Assembly: GCF_023507705.1 (NCBI RefSeq)
Contig: NZ_JALBGD010000003.1
Coordinates: 372,001-436,000, forward strand
Direction: 5' to 3'
Source of the DNA: Stappia sp. WLB 29
GTDB lineage: Bacteria; Pseudomonadota; Alphaproteobacteria; Rhizobiales; Stappiaceae
Length of the DNA: 64,000 bases
The position numbers were made by a program, and so were the translations under genes. The stretch's first letter is position 1. Each line of letters opens with the position of its first letter. Of the stretch, positions 15,840 to 22,937 are shown in pieces. Under the pieces are notes generated by a model. The model searched no databases. It was not told the DNA's origin and saw nothing but the letters and a program-made list of their open reading frames with translations.

Positions 15840-17063
15840 TCAGCTCCGGGCGGGAGACAGGCTGCGCGAGGCGGCGATGGCGATGAAGGCGAGCGCCAGC
15901 GGCACGAAGGACAACCACAGGACCGTGGTCCAGCCATAGGCGGTGAGCAGGCCGCCGGAGAGCAGCGAGCCGAAGGCCATGGTGCCGAAGACGACGAAGT
16001 CGTTCAGCGACTGGACACGGGTCTTCTCTTCCGGCCGGTGGCACTCCAGCACCATGGCGGAGGCGCCGATGAAGCCGAAGTTCCAGCCGATGCCGAGGAG
16101 GACAAGCGTCACCCAGAACTGGGTTACCTCGATGCCGGTCAGGCCGACGACGGCGGAGGCGCCGATCAGCCCGAGGCCGGTGACGACGATGGTGGTGGCG
16201 CCGTAGCGGGCGATCAGGCTGCCGGTGAAGAAGCTCGGCGCATACATGGCGATGACGTGCCACTGCAGGCCGAGATTGGCGGATTCCTGCGACAGACCGC
16301 ACAGCTGCATGGCGAGCGGGGCGGCGGTCATCAGGAAGTTCATCAGGAGATAGGAGACGACGCCGCAGGCCACCGCCACGATGAAGCGCGGCTGGCGGGC
16401 GATCAGGCCGAGCGGGCGGCCGCCGGCGCGTTCCGCGGCGGTCGGCTTCGGCAGGCGGATGCCGGCGAGGATAAAGGCGGACAGCGCCGCCACGCCCGCC
16501 TGCGCCAGGAAGGTGGCGGCGAACATGTAGGGCATCCACAGATACATCGTGTAGGTGACCAGCTGCGGCCCGATGACGCCGGCAAAGACGCCGCCGGCCA
16601 TCACCAGCGACAGGGCGCGGGGCCGCTTGTCGGCCGGCACGCAGTCGGCGGCGGCGAAGCGGAAGGAGAGGACAACCGCCGCATAGGCGCCGCCGAAGAA
16701 GGTCGCCGCGCAGAACAGCCAGAACGAGCCGACGACGACGGCAAGTGCTGCCAGCAGACCGACCAGGACACCGCAGACCGTGCCGGCGAGGAAGGCGGCG
16801 CGCCGGCCGTAGCGCTGGGCGATGGCGCCGGAGGGCAGGGTGCAGGCGGCCATGCCGACGACGAAGATGGTGATCGGCAGCGTTGCCAGCGCCGGGGTCG
16901 GCGCCAGCGTGTGCCCGACGATCGCGCCGGTGGCGAAGACCACGACGGAGTTCGCGCCGGCCAGCGCCTGAACGACGGCGAGGCGGACGACATTGCCGCG
17001 CGCGTACTGGTAGAGGGACGAGAGCTCGGAGGAAGCGGGCTGGGCCGCCGCAGCGTCGGACAT
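15840..17063 (-). CDS. MFS transporter
   Basis: Major facilitator superfamily permease of 407 aa with 12 predicted membrane segments. The loop 2-3 motif is recognisable in GAIAQRYGRRAAFLAG. I start at ATG 17063 (MSDAAAAQPASSELSS), which leaves a cytosolic leader of about 25 residues before the first helix. It is divergent from a MetR-like LysR regulator 132 bases away, which is therefore its likely regulator. A drug, amino-acid or methyl-compound exporter are all possible; the substrate is unknown. Confidence 0.85.
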   Translation of the reverse strand: MSDAAAAQPASSELSSLYQYARGNVVRLAVVQALAGANSVVVFATGAIVGHTLAPTPALATLPITIFVVGMAACTLPSGAIAQRYGRRAAFLAGTVCGVLVGLLAALAVVVGSFWLFCAATFFGGAYAAVVLSFRFAAADCVPADKRPRALSLVMAGGVFAGVIGPQLVTYTMYLWMPYMFAATFLAQAGVAALSAFILAGIRLPKPTAAERAGGRPLGLIARQPRFIVAVACGVVSYLLMNFLMTAAPLAMQLCGLSQESANLGLQWHVIAMYAPSFFTGSLIARYGATTIVVTGLGLIGASAVVGLTGIEVTQFWVTLVLLGIGWNFGFIGASAMVLECHRPEEKTRVQSLNDFVVFGTMAFGSLLSGGLLTAYGWTTVLWLSFVPLALAFIAIAASRSLSPARS

Positions 17064-17173
17064 TGGGGCTTGAACCTGACTGGTGGGCAAAATCCGGCAC
17101 GGGGGACGACGCGCCAAGCATTGACCATCGCATAGCAGATCGGGAATATGAGCAGAAATGATGATATTTCACA

Positions 17174-17198
17174 CATTCATGAAAGGGTTGCATGAATG
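17174..17198. promoter_or_regulatory. Inverted repeat overlapping the LysR start codon
   Basis: CATTCATG (17174-17181) and CATGAATG (17191-17198) are a perfect 8-bp inverted repeat with a 9-base spacer. The right arm contains the ATG of the regulator gene and the spacer contains its AAGGG ribosome site. It could be an autoregulatory operator or, as RNA, a hairpin that presents the ribosome site in its loop. Confidence 0.5.
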
Positions 17199-18131
17199 CT
17201 CGACCGGCAGCATCTCGTCTTCGTCCGTGAGGTCGTGCGGGCGGGCAGCGTCACCGCCGCGGCGGAGAGGATGAACCTCAGCCAGTCGGCGATCAGCCAT
17301 GCGGTCGCCAAGCTGGAAAACCGTTACGGCGTAAAGGTCTGGCACCGCAAGGGCCGCAGCCTGCAGCTGACCCAGGCGGGGGAATATCTGCTGCGGCTGG
17401 CCGACCGGCTGGTGCCCGAGCTCGACCATGCGGAGCAGGTTCTGGCCGACATCGCGCAGGGCCGGCGCGGGGCGATGCGCATCGGCATGGAGTGCCATCC
17501 TTGCGAAAAGTGGCTGATGCGGGCGACGGGGCCGTTCCTGGCGGCATGGCCGGACGTCGACATCGAGATCCGCACGGCCTTCCGCTTCGACGGCGTCGCG
17601 GCGCTGGCGGCGCACGAGATCGACGTGCTGGTGACGCCCGACCCGGTCAACGTGCCGGACCTGGAGTTCGAGCCGGTCTTCGACTACGAGCTGAAGCTGG
17701 CGGTGCGGGCAGATCACCGGCTCGCCCGGCGTGCCTTCATTGAGCCGGCAGACCTGCTGGGCGAGGACCTCCTGACCGTGCCGGTTGCGGCCGAACGCCT
17801 TGATCTGTTTACCCGTTTTCTCATTCCGGCCGGCTATCGTCCGCGCCGGCGGGTGACGGTGGAAAGCGTCGAGCTGACCCTGCAGATGGTGATGGCCGGG
17901 CGGGGAGTGACGGTACTGCCGGACTGGCTGCTGGTCGAGAGCGCGGCGGGGCTGGACCTCGCCCGCATCGGAATCGGACAGGGCGGGCTCGGCAAAAGCA
18001 TCAATATCGGGGTGCGGCGGGCGGAGCTGGCGACCGACTACCTGCAGGGCTTTCTGGAGATCGCCCGCCGGGTCGGCCCGGCCGAGGCGGCCTTGTCCCC
18101 GTCTGCGGCCGAAACGGCGGTGCGGGGATAA
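17196..18131 (+). CDS. LysR-family regulator, MetR-like
   Basis: Transcription factor of 311 aa with an N-terminal winged helix-turn-helix (residues about 3-60, SVTAAAERMNLSQSAISHAVAKLE) and a C-terminal effector domain. The effector domain resembles MetR: MECHPCEKWLMRATGPFLAAWPDVDIEI followed by EIDVLVTPDP and FDYELKLAVRADHRLA. MetR senses homocysteine and controls methionine genes in enterobacteria, so a link to sulfur amino acids is possible. Its divergent partner is an MFS transporter. The start overlaps an inverted repeat that may mediate autoregulation. Confidence 0.85.
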   Translation: MLDRQHLVFVREVVRAGSVTAAAERMNLSQSAISHAVAKLENRYGVKVWHRKGRSLQLTQAGEYLLRLADRLVPELDHAEQVLADIAQGRRGAMRIGMECHPCEKWLMRATGPFLAAWPDVDIEIRTAFRFDGVAALAAHEIDVLVTPDPVNVPDLEFEPVFDYELKLAVRADHRLARRAFIEPADLLGEDLLTVPVAAERLDLFTRFLIPAGYRPRRRVTVESVELTLQMVMAGRGVTVLPDWLLVESAAGLDLARIGIGQGGLGKSINIGVRRAELATDYLQGFLEIARRVGPAEAALSPSAAETAVRG

Positions 18132-18132
18132 A

Positions 18133-18209
18133 TGGTGATCCCGACAGGATTCGAACCTGTGACCCTCAGATTAGGAATCTGATGCTCTATCCTGCTGAGC
18201 TACGGGACC
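18133..18209 (-). tRNA. tRNA-Arg (anticodon CCT)
   Basis: A complete 77-base cloverleaf on the minus strand with encoded CCA. Arms read: acceptor GGTCCCG/CGGGATC, D-stem GCTC/GAGC, anticodon stem TCAGA/TCTGA with loop TTCCTAA (anticodon CCT), T-stem ACAGG/CCTGT with loop TTCGAAT. Reads the rare arginine codon AGG. The 3' end lies 1 base beyond the stop of the LysR gene. Confidence 0.97.
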
Positions 18210-18252
18210 ATGCTGCGTGTGCGGCGGGGACAGCTGAGCCATCCTGCCGGGC

Positions 18253-18280
18253 TTGATAGCAAACTGGCGTGAAAAATCAA
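18253..18280 (-). promoter_or_regulatory. Predicted tRNA-Arg promoter
   Basis: On the minus strand TTGATT and TATCAA are separated by 16 bases, ending 43 bases upstream of the mature tRNA 5' end. Good position for a sigma-70-type promoter. Confidence 0.55.
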
Positions 18281-18364
18281 TTTCCTTTGGCGCACCGGCT
18301 TTTCGCAAGGGGCGGGGACAGGGCAGAGCCTCTCCCTGCGCCGGGACGTATCGAAGCCGTCTCG

Positions 18365-18416
18365 AATTTTGCGCAGGATTTTGCGAAATTCCGTCTCAAT
18401 CTCGCGAAATTTCGAG
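18365..18416. repeat. A+T-rich short repeats downstream of the AraC gene
   Basis: ATTTTGCG occurs at 18366 and again at 18378, a 12-base step, and the motif GCGAAATT recurs at 18383 and 18404; the last copy is part of a CGAAATTTCG palindrome (18405-18414). The patch is clearly richer in A+T than its surroundings. It lies just beyond the AraC stop and may help end transcription. Confidence 0.45.
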
Positions 18417-18425
18417 TTTCCGCTC

Positions 18426-19451
18426 TCAATCCGGCCGGTCTCGGCTGCCGGCCGGTCTCAGGGTCCGCCGGTCGCTCGGCGAGTGGCCGAACCTCTCCTT
18501 GTAGTCGCGCGAGAAGCGGCCGAGATGGGAGAAGCCGCAGGAGAAGGCCGCCTCGGTCACGCTGGGGGCATCCCGGTGGGCGAGGAGCTGGTAATGCGCG
18601 GTGTCGAGGCGGGCATTGCGCAGCACCTGCATCGGGGACAAGCCGAAGACCCGCTGGAAGCCCTTTTGGAGAGTGCGGACATTGATGCCGGCGGCGCGGG
18701 CGATGTCGGCCAGGGTGATCGGCTCGGCGAGATTGGCGTGGATGTAGTCGAGCGCCAGGCGGATCGCCCGCGGCCGCGCCTGATGGTCGGCGCGCTCGAT
18801 GATGTGGGTGATGTTGCTGCGCTGGAGCATCAGGAGCGCGTGGGCGAGGTCGTGCTCGGCGCGCAGGTCGCCGCCGCCGAGCGGTCGCTGGAACAGGCGG
18901 CCGCCCTCCACCGCCTCGACGCAGGCGGTGACCATGCGGTGCAGCTGCCGGCCCTGCGGCGAGGTGAGATCGACCTTCATGTCGAAGCGGACGGGACCGG
19001 GCAGCGGCGCGCCGACGAGATCGCGGGCGACGGTCTCCAGATGGGTGCGGTCGATCTGCACCAGGACCTTGCTGCAGCCCTCGCCCCAGTCGAGCCGCGC
19101 GGTCCGGTCCGGGTTGAGGATCGCGCCGGCCAGGGGCGTTGCCGTCATCTCCTCGCCGCGGTGCTGGATGCGGGTGCGGCCCGACAGCGGAAGGTGGAAG
19201 AGATAGAAGGAGCCGAGCAGGCCCGGATCGACGCTGACTTCCGCACCGTAGGAAAGATAGTTGACCGACAGGTTCAGCCCGCGCACCGCGTTGTGGCGCA
19301 CGGACAGGCTGGCGCGGCGGTTGCCGATCTCCAGCCGGTGGTCGCAGAATTTCTGGCCGACCCGGTGGCGGGCCTCGTCGAGGTCGCTGGTGCGCAGCAC
19401 CGGATGGCTCGCGAAGTACTCCCTCGGCGGCAGTGTCCGTTCGGCGGTCAT
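18426..19451 (-). CDS. AraC-family transcriptional regulator
   Basis: 341-aa regulator. The C-terminal third holds the two helix-turn-helix motifs of the AraC family: EPITLADIARAAGINVRTLQKGFQRVFGLSPMQVLRNARLD followed by SVTEAAFSCGFSHLGRFSRDYKERFGHSP. The N-terminal two thirds is an effector domain of the AraC-binding type 2 group (LSVNYLSYGAEVSVDPG, HLPLSGRTRI), common among regulators of aromatic or amide catabolism. It is divergent from the cupin/hydrolase/monooxygenase cluster and is the obvious candidate to control it; effector unknown. Confidence 0.9.
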   Translation of the reverse strand: MTAERTLPPREYFASHPVLRTSDLDEARHRVGQKFCDHRLEIGNRRASLSVRHNAVRGLNLSVNYLSYGAEVSVDPGLLGSFYLFHLPLSGRTRIQHRGEEMTATPLAGAILNPDRTARLDWGEGCSKVLVQIDRTHLETVARDLVGAPLPGPVRFDMKVDLTSPQGRQLHRMVTACVEAVEGGRLFQRPLGGGDLRAEHDLAHALLMLQRSNITHIIERADHQARPRAIRLALDYIHANLAEPITLADIARAAGINVRTLQKGFQRVFGLSPMQVLRNARLDTAHYQLLAHRDAPSVTEAAFSCGFSHLGRFSRDYKERFGHSPSDRRTLRPAGSRDRPD

Positions 19452-19503
19452 GGCGTTCCCCGGGCTCGTTCAAGCCTCTTGGCCTGAGATGAACGCAAGT
19501 TCC

Positions 19504-19531
19504 TTGTGATATTTCAAGTCTAAAATATTTC
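19504..19531 (+). promoter_or_regulatory. Possible promoter of the cupin operon
   Basis: TTGTGA and TATTTC separated by 16 bases in an A+T-rich stretch, on the strand of the cupin operon. Transcription starting near 19538 would place the long inverted repeat at 19552-19619 in the mRNA leader. Confidence 0.35.
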
Positions 19532-19551
19532 GCCGCAACACGCGTTCGTTT

Positions 19552-19619
19552 TCTGGATAAGGGATTTTGCGGTTCCGGTGCAGGCTCGGGCGAACAAAAC
19601 CGCAAAAACCCTATCCAGA
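19552..19619. promoter_or_regulatory. Long inverted repeat directly before the cupin ribosome site
   Basis: Two arms of 22-23 bases (19552-19574 and 19598-19619) pair almost fully around a 23-base loop; they begin TCTGGATA and end TATCCAGA, with GCGGTT/AACCGC at the inner edge. Only one mismatch and one bulge are seen. The right arm ends one base before the GGAG ribosome site (19621-19624) of the first cupin gene. It may be an AraC operator or an RNA hairpin that modulates translation. Confidence 0.75.
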
Positions 19620-19632
19620 CGGAGCCTGCACA

Positions 19633-20073
19633 ATGGAACCTGGCGTGACAAAGGCCGATGCCGGCCTCAACGGACATTCCTGGAACGTGGTGGGGCACAC
19701 CTATGTGCCGAAGCTGAAGAGCGAGGACGCCTTCATCTGGCATGCGACGATCCCGGACGGGACCTTCGTGCCGCCGCATATCCACCCGACCCAGGACGAG
19801 TGGATCTACCTGATCGAGGGCAACCTGGAGGTCGAGTTCGGTGCGGACGTGGTGCGGGCCGGGCCGGGCGACACGGTGCGCATGCCGATGGGCATCGCCC
19901 ACGGCATCTTCAACCGCTCGGGCAAGACCGCGCGCTGCGTCTTCGGCGTGTCGCCGGCACGCAAGCTCTACGAGCTGTTCACCGTGCTGGACGGGGTGAC
20001 CGATCCGGCCGAGCTGGTGCGCCTGTCGGCCCTGCACGAGGTCGACTTCCTGCCGCCGCCGGAGGGTGCCTGA
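19633..20073 (+). CDS. Cupin-domain protein (stand-alone)
   Basis: Single-domain cupin of 146 aa, a beta-barrel metal-binding fold used by dioxygenases, isomerases and sensors. Both cupin motifs are complete: motif 1 G-x5-HIH-x4-E-x6-G with His49, His51 and Glu56, and motif 2 G-x5-P-x-G-x2-H-x3-N with His90. A metal centre is therefore expected. ATG 19633 has GGAG 8 bases upstream. It is about half identical by eye to the cupin domain fused to the hydrolase encoded next, indicating duplication. The reaction is unknown; a role in an aromatic or amide breakdown pathway is suggested only by its neighbours. Confidence 0.85.
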   Translation: MEPGVTKADAGLNGHSWNVVGHTYVPKLKSEDAFIWHATIPDGTFVPPHIHPTQDEWIYLIEGNLEVEFGADVVRAGPGDTVRMPMGIAHGIFNRSGKTARCVFGVSPARKLYELFTVLDGVTDPAELVRLSALHEVDFLPPPEGA

Positions 20074-20081
20074 CCAGCAAC

Positions 20082-21560
20082 ATGTCGGGCACGGGAGCGG
20101 GCGGCGTGCTGCGTCGTCTGTTCGCCCGGCTGATGAGCGGCTCCGCGGGGGACGGTTCGCCTGAGGCCGAGCCGCCGCGCCCGCCGCAGTCTTCACCCGA
20201 GAGCCAAGACGCGAGACCGATGCCCCTGCTGCCCCCCGCCCGAGACTGGGACGACGCCTTCGCCAACATGGCGCATGTGGCGAATTCGCACGAGCTGCCC
20301 GGCTTCTGGTCCGCGCGTGCGGCCGAGTACCGCGCCGCCATGCAGGCGGCCGGCCACCGGCTCGACCTCGACATCGCTTATGGCGCGCATCCGCGCGAGA
20401 CCTACGACATCGTCTGGCCGCAAGGCACGCCGCGCGGCCTCGCCGTCTTCGTGCATGGCGGCTACTGGATGCGCCTCGACAAGTCCTACTGGACCGACTT
20501 CGCCGAAGGGGCGCGGGCGCGCGGCTGGGCCGTGTGCCTGCCGAGCTACACGCTGACCCCCGAGGCGCGCATCTCGCAGATCACCGGCCAGATCGCCCGG
20601 GCGATCGCCCATGCGGCGGCGCGGGTCGACGGGCCGATCCGCCTGTCGGGCCACTCGGCCGGCGGGCATCTGGTGACGCGGATGGTCTGCGCCGACAGCC
20701 TGCTGGAGGCGGGCGTGCGCAACCGCATCGAGCACACGCTGTCGATCAGCGGCCTGCACGACCTGCGCCCGCTGCTGCACACGGGCATGAACGACACGCT
20801 GCATCTCGACCTTGCCGAGGCGCGGGCCGAAAGCGCCGCGCTCGCCGAGCCGGGGCTGGCCGCTCCCCTGACCTGCTGGGTGGGCGGCGGCGAGCGGCCC
20901 GAATTCATCCGCCAGGCGAAGCTGCTCGCCGACATCTGGGGCGGGCTGGACGTGCCGGCGCGCGCCCATGTCGACGGCGAGCACAATCATTTCACGGTGC
21001 TGGAGGCCCTGAAGGACCCGGCATCGCCGATCACCGACGCCTTCGTCGGCTCCCCGGCGGGAGCGGCTGGCGCGCGCAAGACAGAACGGAGAAAGACCGC
21101 GATGGAGCCCGGTATCGTCAAGTCCCGCGAGAGCCTGGACCAGATCCGCTGGAACATCCTGGGCCAGACCTATGTGCCCAAGCAGATGACCGAGGAGTGT
21201 TTCTCCTGGCACGCCTCGCTGCCGCCCGGCACTTTCGTGCCACCGCATATCCACCCGGACCAGGACGAGTTCCTCTATATCCTGGAAGGGCGCTTCACCT
21301 TCCTGCTGGACGGCAAGGAGGCGATCGGCGAGCCGGGCGACCTGGTCAAGCTGCCGCGCGGCATCCCGCACGGGATCTTCAACAAGTCGGACAGCACCAT
21401 CAAGACGCTGTTCTGGGTGACGCCGACGCTGCAGCTCTACGACCTGTTCTGGGCGCTGCACAACATGGGGCCGGGCGCGGATCCGGCCGAGATCGTCGCG
21501 GTGTCGGCCGCCCATGCCATCGACTTCCTGCCGCCGGAAGACAGCGGGGCGGGACAATGA
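20082..21560 (+). CDS. Alpha/beta hydrolase (formamidase-like) fused in frame to a cupin
   Basis: One uninterrupted frame encodes two proteins usually separate. Residues about 47-310 form an alpha/beta hydrolase close to kynurenine formamidase/esterases: HGGYW (125-129, oxyanion hole), GHSAGGH with nucleophile Ser192, and GEHNHF with a candidate His301 or 303. Residues 341-492 form a second cupin with full motifs. No stop separates them; the linker contains a ribosome-like GGAG (21088-21091) and ATG 21102, where the sister cupin would start (MEPG in both). A fused protein, plus independently started cupin, is possible. The N-terminus is uncertain: ATG 20082 is 8 bases after the previous stop, ATG 20220 (residue 47) fits the domain better. 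The stop overlaps the next gene (ATGA). Confidence 0.8.
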   Translation: MSGTGAGGVLRRLFARLMSGSAGDGSPEAEPPRPPQSSPESQDARPMPLLPPARDWDDAFANMAHVANSHELPGFWSARAAEYRAAMQAAGHRLDLDIAYGAHPRETYDIVWPQGTPRGLAVFVHGGYWMRLDKSYWTDFAEGARARGWAVCLPSYTLTPEARISQITGQIARAIAHAAARVDGPIRLSGHSAGGHLVTRMVCADSLLEAGVRNRIEHTLSISGLHDLRPLLHTGMNDTLHLDLAEARAESAALAEPGLAAPLTCWVGGGERPEFIRQAKLLADIWGGLDVPARAHVDGEHNHFTVLEALKDPASPITDAFVGSPAGAAGARKTERRKTAMEPGIVKSRESLDQIRWNILGQTYVPKQMTEECFSWHASLPPGTFVPPHIHPDQDEFLYILEGRFTFLLDGKEAIGEPGDLVKLPRGIPHGIFNKSDSTIKTLFWVTPTLQLYDLFWALHNMGPGADPAEIVAVSAAHAIDFLPPEDSGAGQ

Positions 21561-22792
21561 CCGTCCTCATCGCGGGCGCAGGCATCGGCGGGCTGACCAC
21601 CGCGTTGATGCTGCACGAGCGCGGCATCAAGGTGCAGGTGGTGGAACAGGCGCCGCAGGTGCGCGAGGTCGGCGTCGGCATCAACACGCTGCCGCATTCG
21701 ATCAAGGAACTGGCGGGTCTGGGGCTGCTGGACCGGCTGGACGAGGTGGGACTGAGGACCCGCGAGCTGCGCTACCTGACCCGCCAGGGCCAGGAAGTGT
21801 GGCGCGAGCTGCGAGGCCAGCATGCGGGCCACGCGTTCCCGCAATTCTCGATCCATCGCGGCCGGCTGCAGAAGGTGCTCTACGACGCGGCCGTGGAGCG
21901 GATGGGCAAGGACGCGGTGCTGACCGGGCTGCGGCTGTCCGGCTTCGTGCAGGACGAGGCCGGCGTCACGGCGCATTTCACCGATGCGGCGGAGGGCGTC
22001 GCCTCGCGCACGCTGCGCGGCGAGGTGCTGATCTGCGCCGACGGCATCCACAGCATGGGGCGCAAGCGCTTCTACCCCGACGAGGGTCCGCCGAGCTGGG
22101 CCGGCGTCGTGATGTGGCGCGGGGCGGCCGAATGGCCGGTGTGGGAGGACGGCGAGACGATGGCGATCGCCGGCGGTCTCGGCGCCAAGCTGGTGCTCTA
22201 CCCGATCGCCCCGGCGAAGGACGGCCGGCAGCTGATGAACTGGGTGGTCAATGTGCGCGTTGCCGACGGCTCGGTGTCGCCGCCGCCGCCCGAGAGCTGG
22301 TCGCGCCAGGCGCCGCTGTCGCGGGTGCTGCCCTATGCAAGGCGCTTCACGGTGCCCGGTTTCGACGTGGAGGCCCTGGTGCGCGCCAGCGGCACGATCT
22401 TCGAATATCCGATGGCGGACCGCGACCCGCTGCCGCGCTGGACCCATGGCCGGGTGACGCTGCTCGGCGATGCGGCGCACCCGATGTATCCGGTCGGCTC
22501 CAACGGGGCGGCGCAGGCGATCCTCGATGCCAGGTGCCTGGCCGACCACATGGCGGCGGCCGAGCACCCGCGCGAGGCGCTCTACCGCTACGAGGAAGAG
22601 CGGCTGCCGAAGACGGCGGAGGTGGTGCGCACCAACCGACGCGGCGGGCCGGAGCGGGTGATCGACGAGGTGGAGCGGCTGAGCCCGCGCCGCTTCGACC
22701 ATATCGACGATGTGCTGTCTTACGAGGACCGCAAGGCGATCGTCGAAGGCTATGCCAAGATGGCGGGCTTTGCCGCGCGCAAGGCCGGCTGA
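21557..22792 (+). CDS. FAD-dependent monooxygenase (group A, PhzS-like)
   Basis: Flavoprotein hydroxylase of 411 aa. Motifs: N-terminal Rossmann GAGIGGLTTALMLHERG, the arginine-containing GVGINTLPHSIKEL, the DG motif around CADGIHSMGRKRFYP and the GD motif LLGDAAHPMYPVGSNGAAQ. YPMADRDPLPRW before the GD motif is typical of the PhzS/hydroxynicotinate-type branch acting on N-heterocyclic or simple aromatic acids. The start overlaps the stop of the hydrolase-cupin gene by ATGA, strong evidence of translational coupling. It probably hydroxylates the pathway substrate using NAD(P)H and O2; the substrate is not known. Confidence 0.88.
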   Translation: MTVLIAGAGIGGLTTALMLHERGIKVQVVEQAPQVREVGVGINTLPHSIKELAGLGLLDRLDEVGLRTRELRYLTRQGQEVWRELRGQHAGHAFPQFSIHRGRLQKVLYDAAVERMGKDAVLTGLRLSGFVQDEAGVTAHFTDAAEGVASRTLRGEVLICADGIHSMGRKRFYPDEGPPSWAGVVMWRGAAEWPVWEDGETMAIAGGLGAKLVLYPIAPAKDGRQLMNWVVNVRVADGSVSPPPPESWSRQAPLSRVLPYARRFTVPGFDVEALVRASGTIFEYPMADRDPLPRWTHGRVTLLGDAAHPMYPVGSNGAAQAILDARCLADHMAAAEHPREALYRYEEERLPKTAEVVRTNRRGGPERVIDEVERLSPRRFDHIDDVLSYEDRKAIVEGYAKMAGFAARKAG

Positions 22793-22830
22793 GGCACGAG
22801 ACAAGACAAGAAGACCGGCGGACGGGAGGC

Positions 22831-22863
22831 CGGCAGGACGATACGGCAGGACGATACGGCAGG
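22831..22863 (+). repeat. 13-bp tandem repeat, 2.5 copies
   Basis: The unit CGGCAGGACGATA occurs at 22831 and 22844, followed by a partial CGGCAGG at 22857. It lies in the 145-base space between the monooxygenase and the binding-protein gene. Confidence 0.8.
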
Positions 22864-22937
22864 CAGGGGCGCTGCGCGCCTTGATGCCGCCAGAGGCAAA
22901 TCGACCCCGACAAAGGGGCGAAAAGAGGGGAATGATC

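Noticed and set aside
18426-22792. Kynurenine pathway operon
   Set aside because: The hydrolase and monooxygenase resemble kynurenine enzymes only in fold; no kynureninase is present and the cupins lack the dioxygenase pattern.
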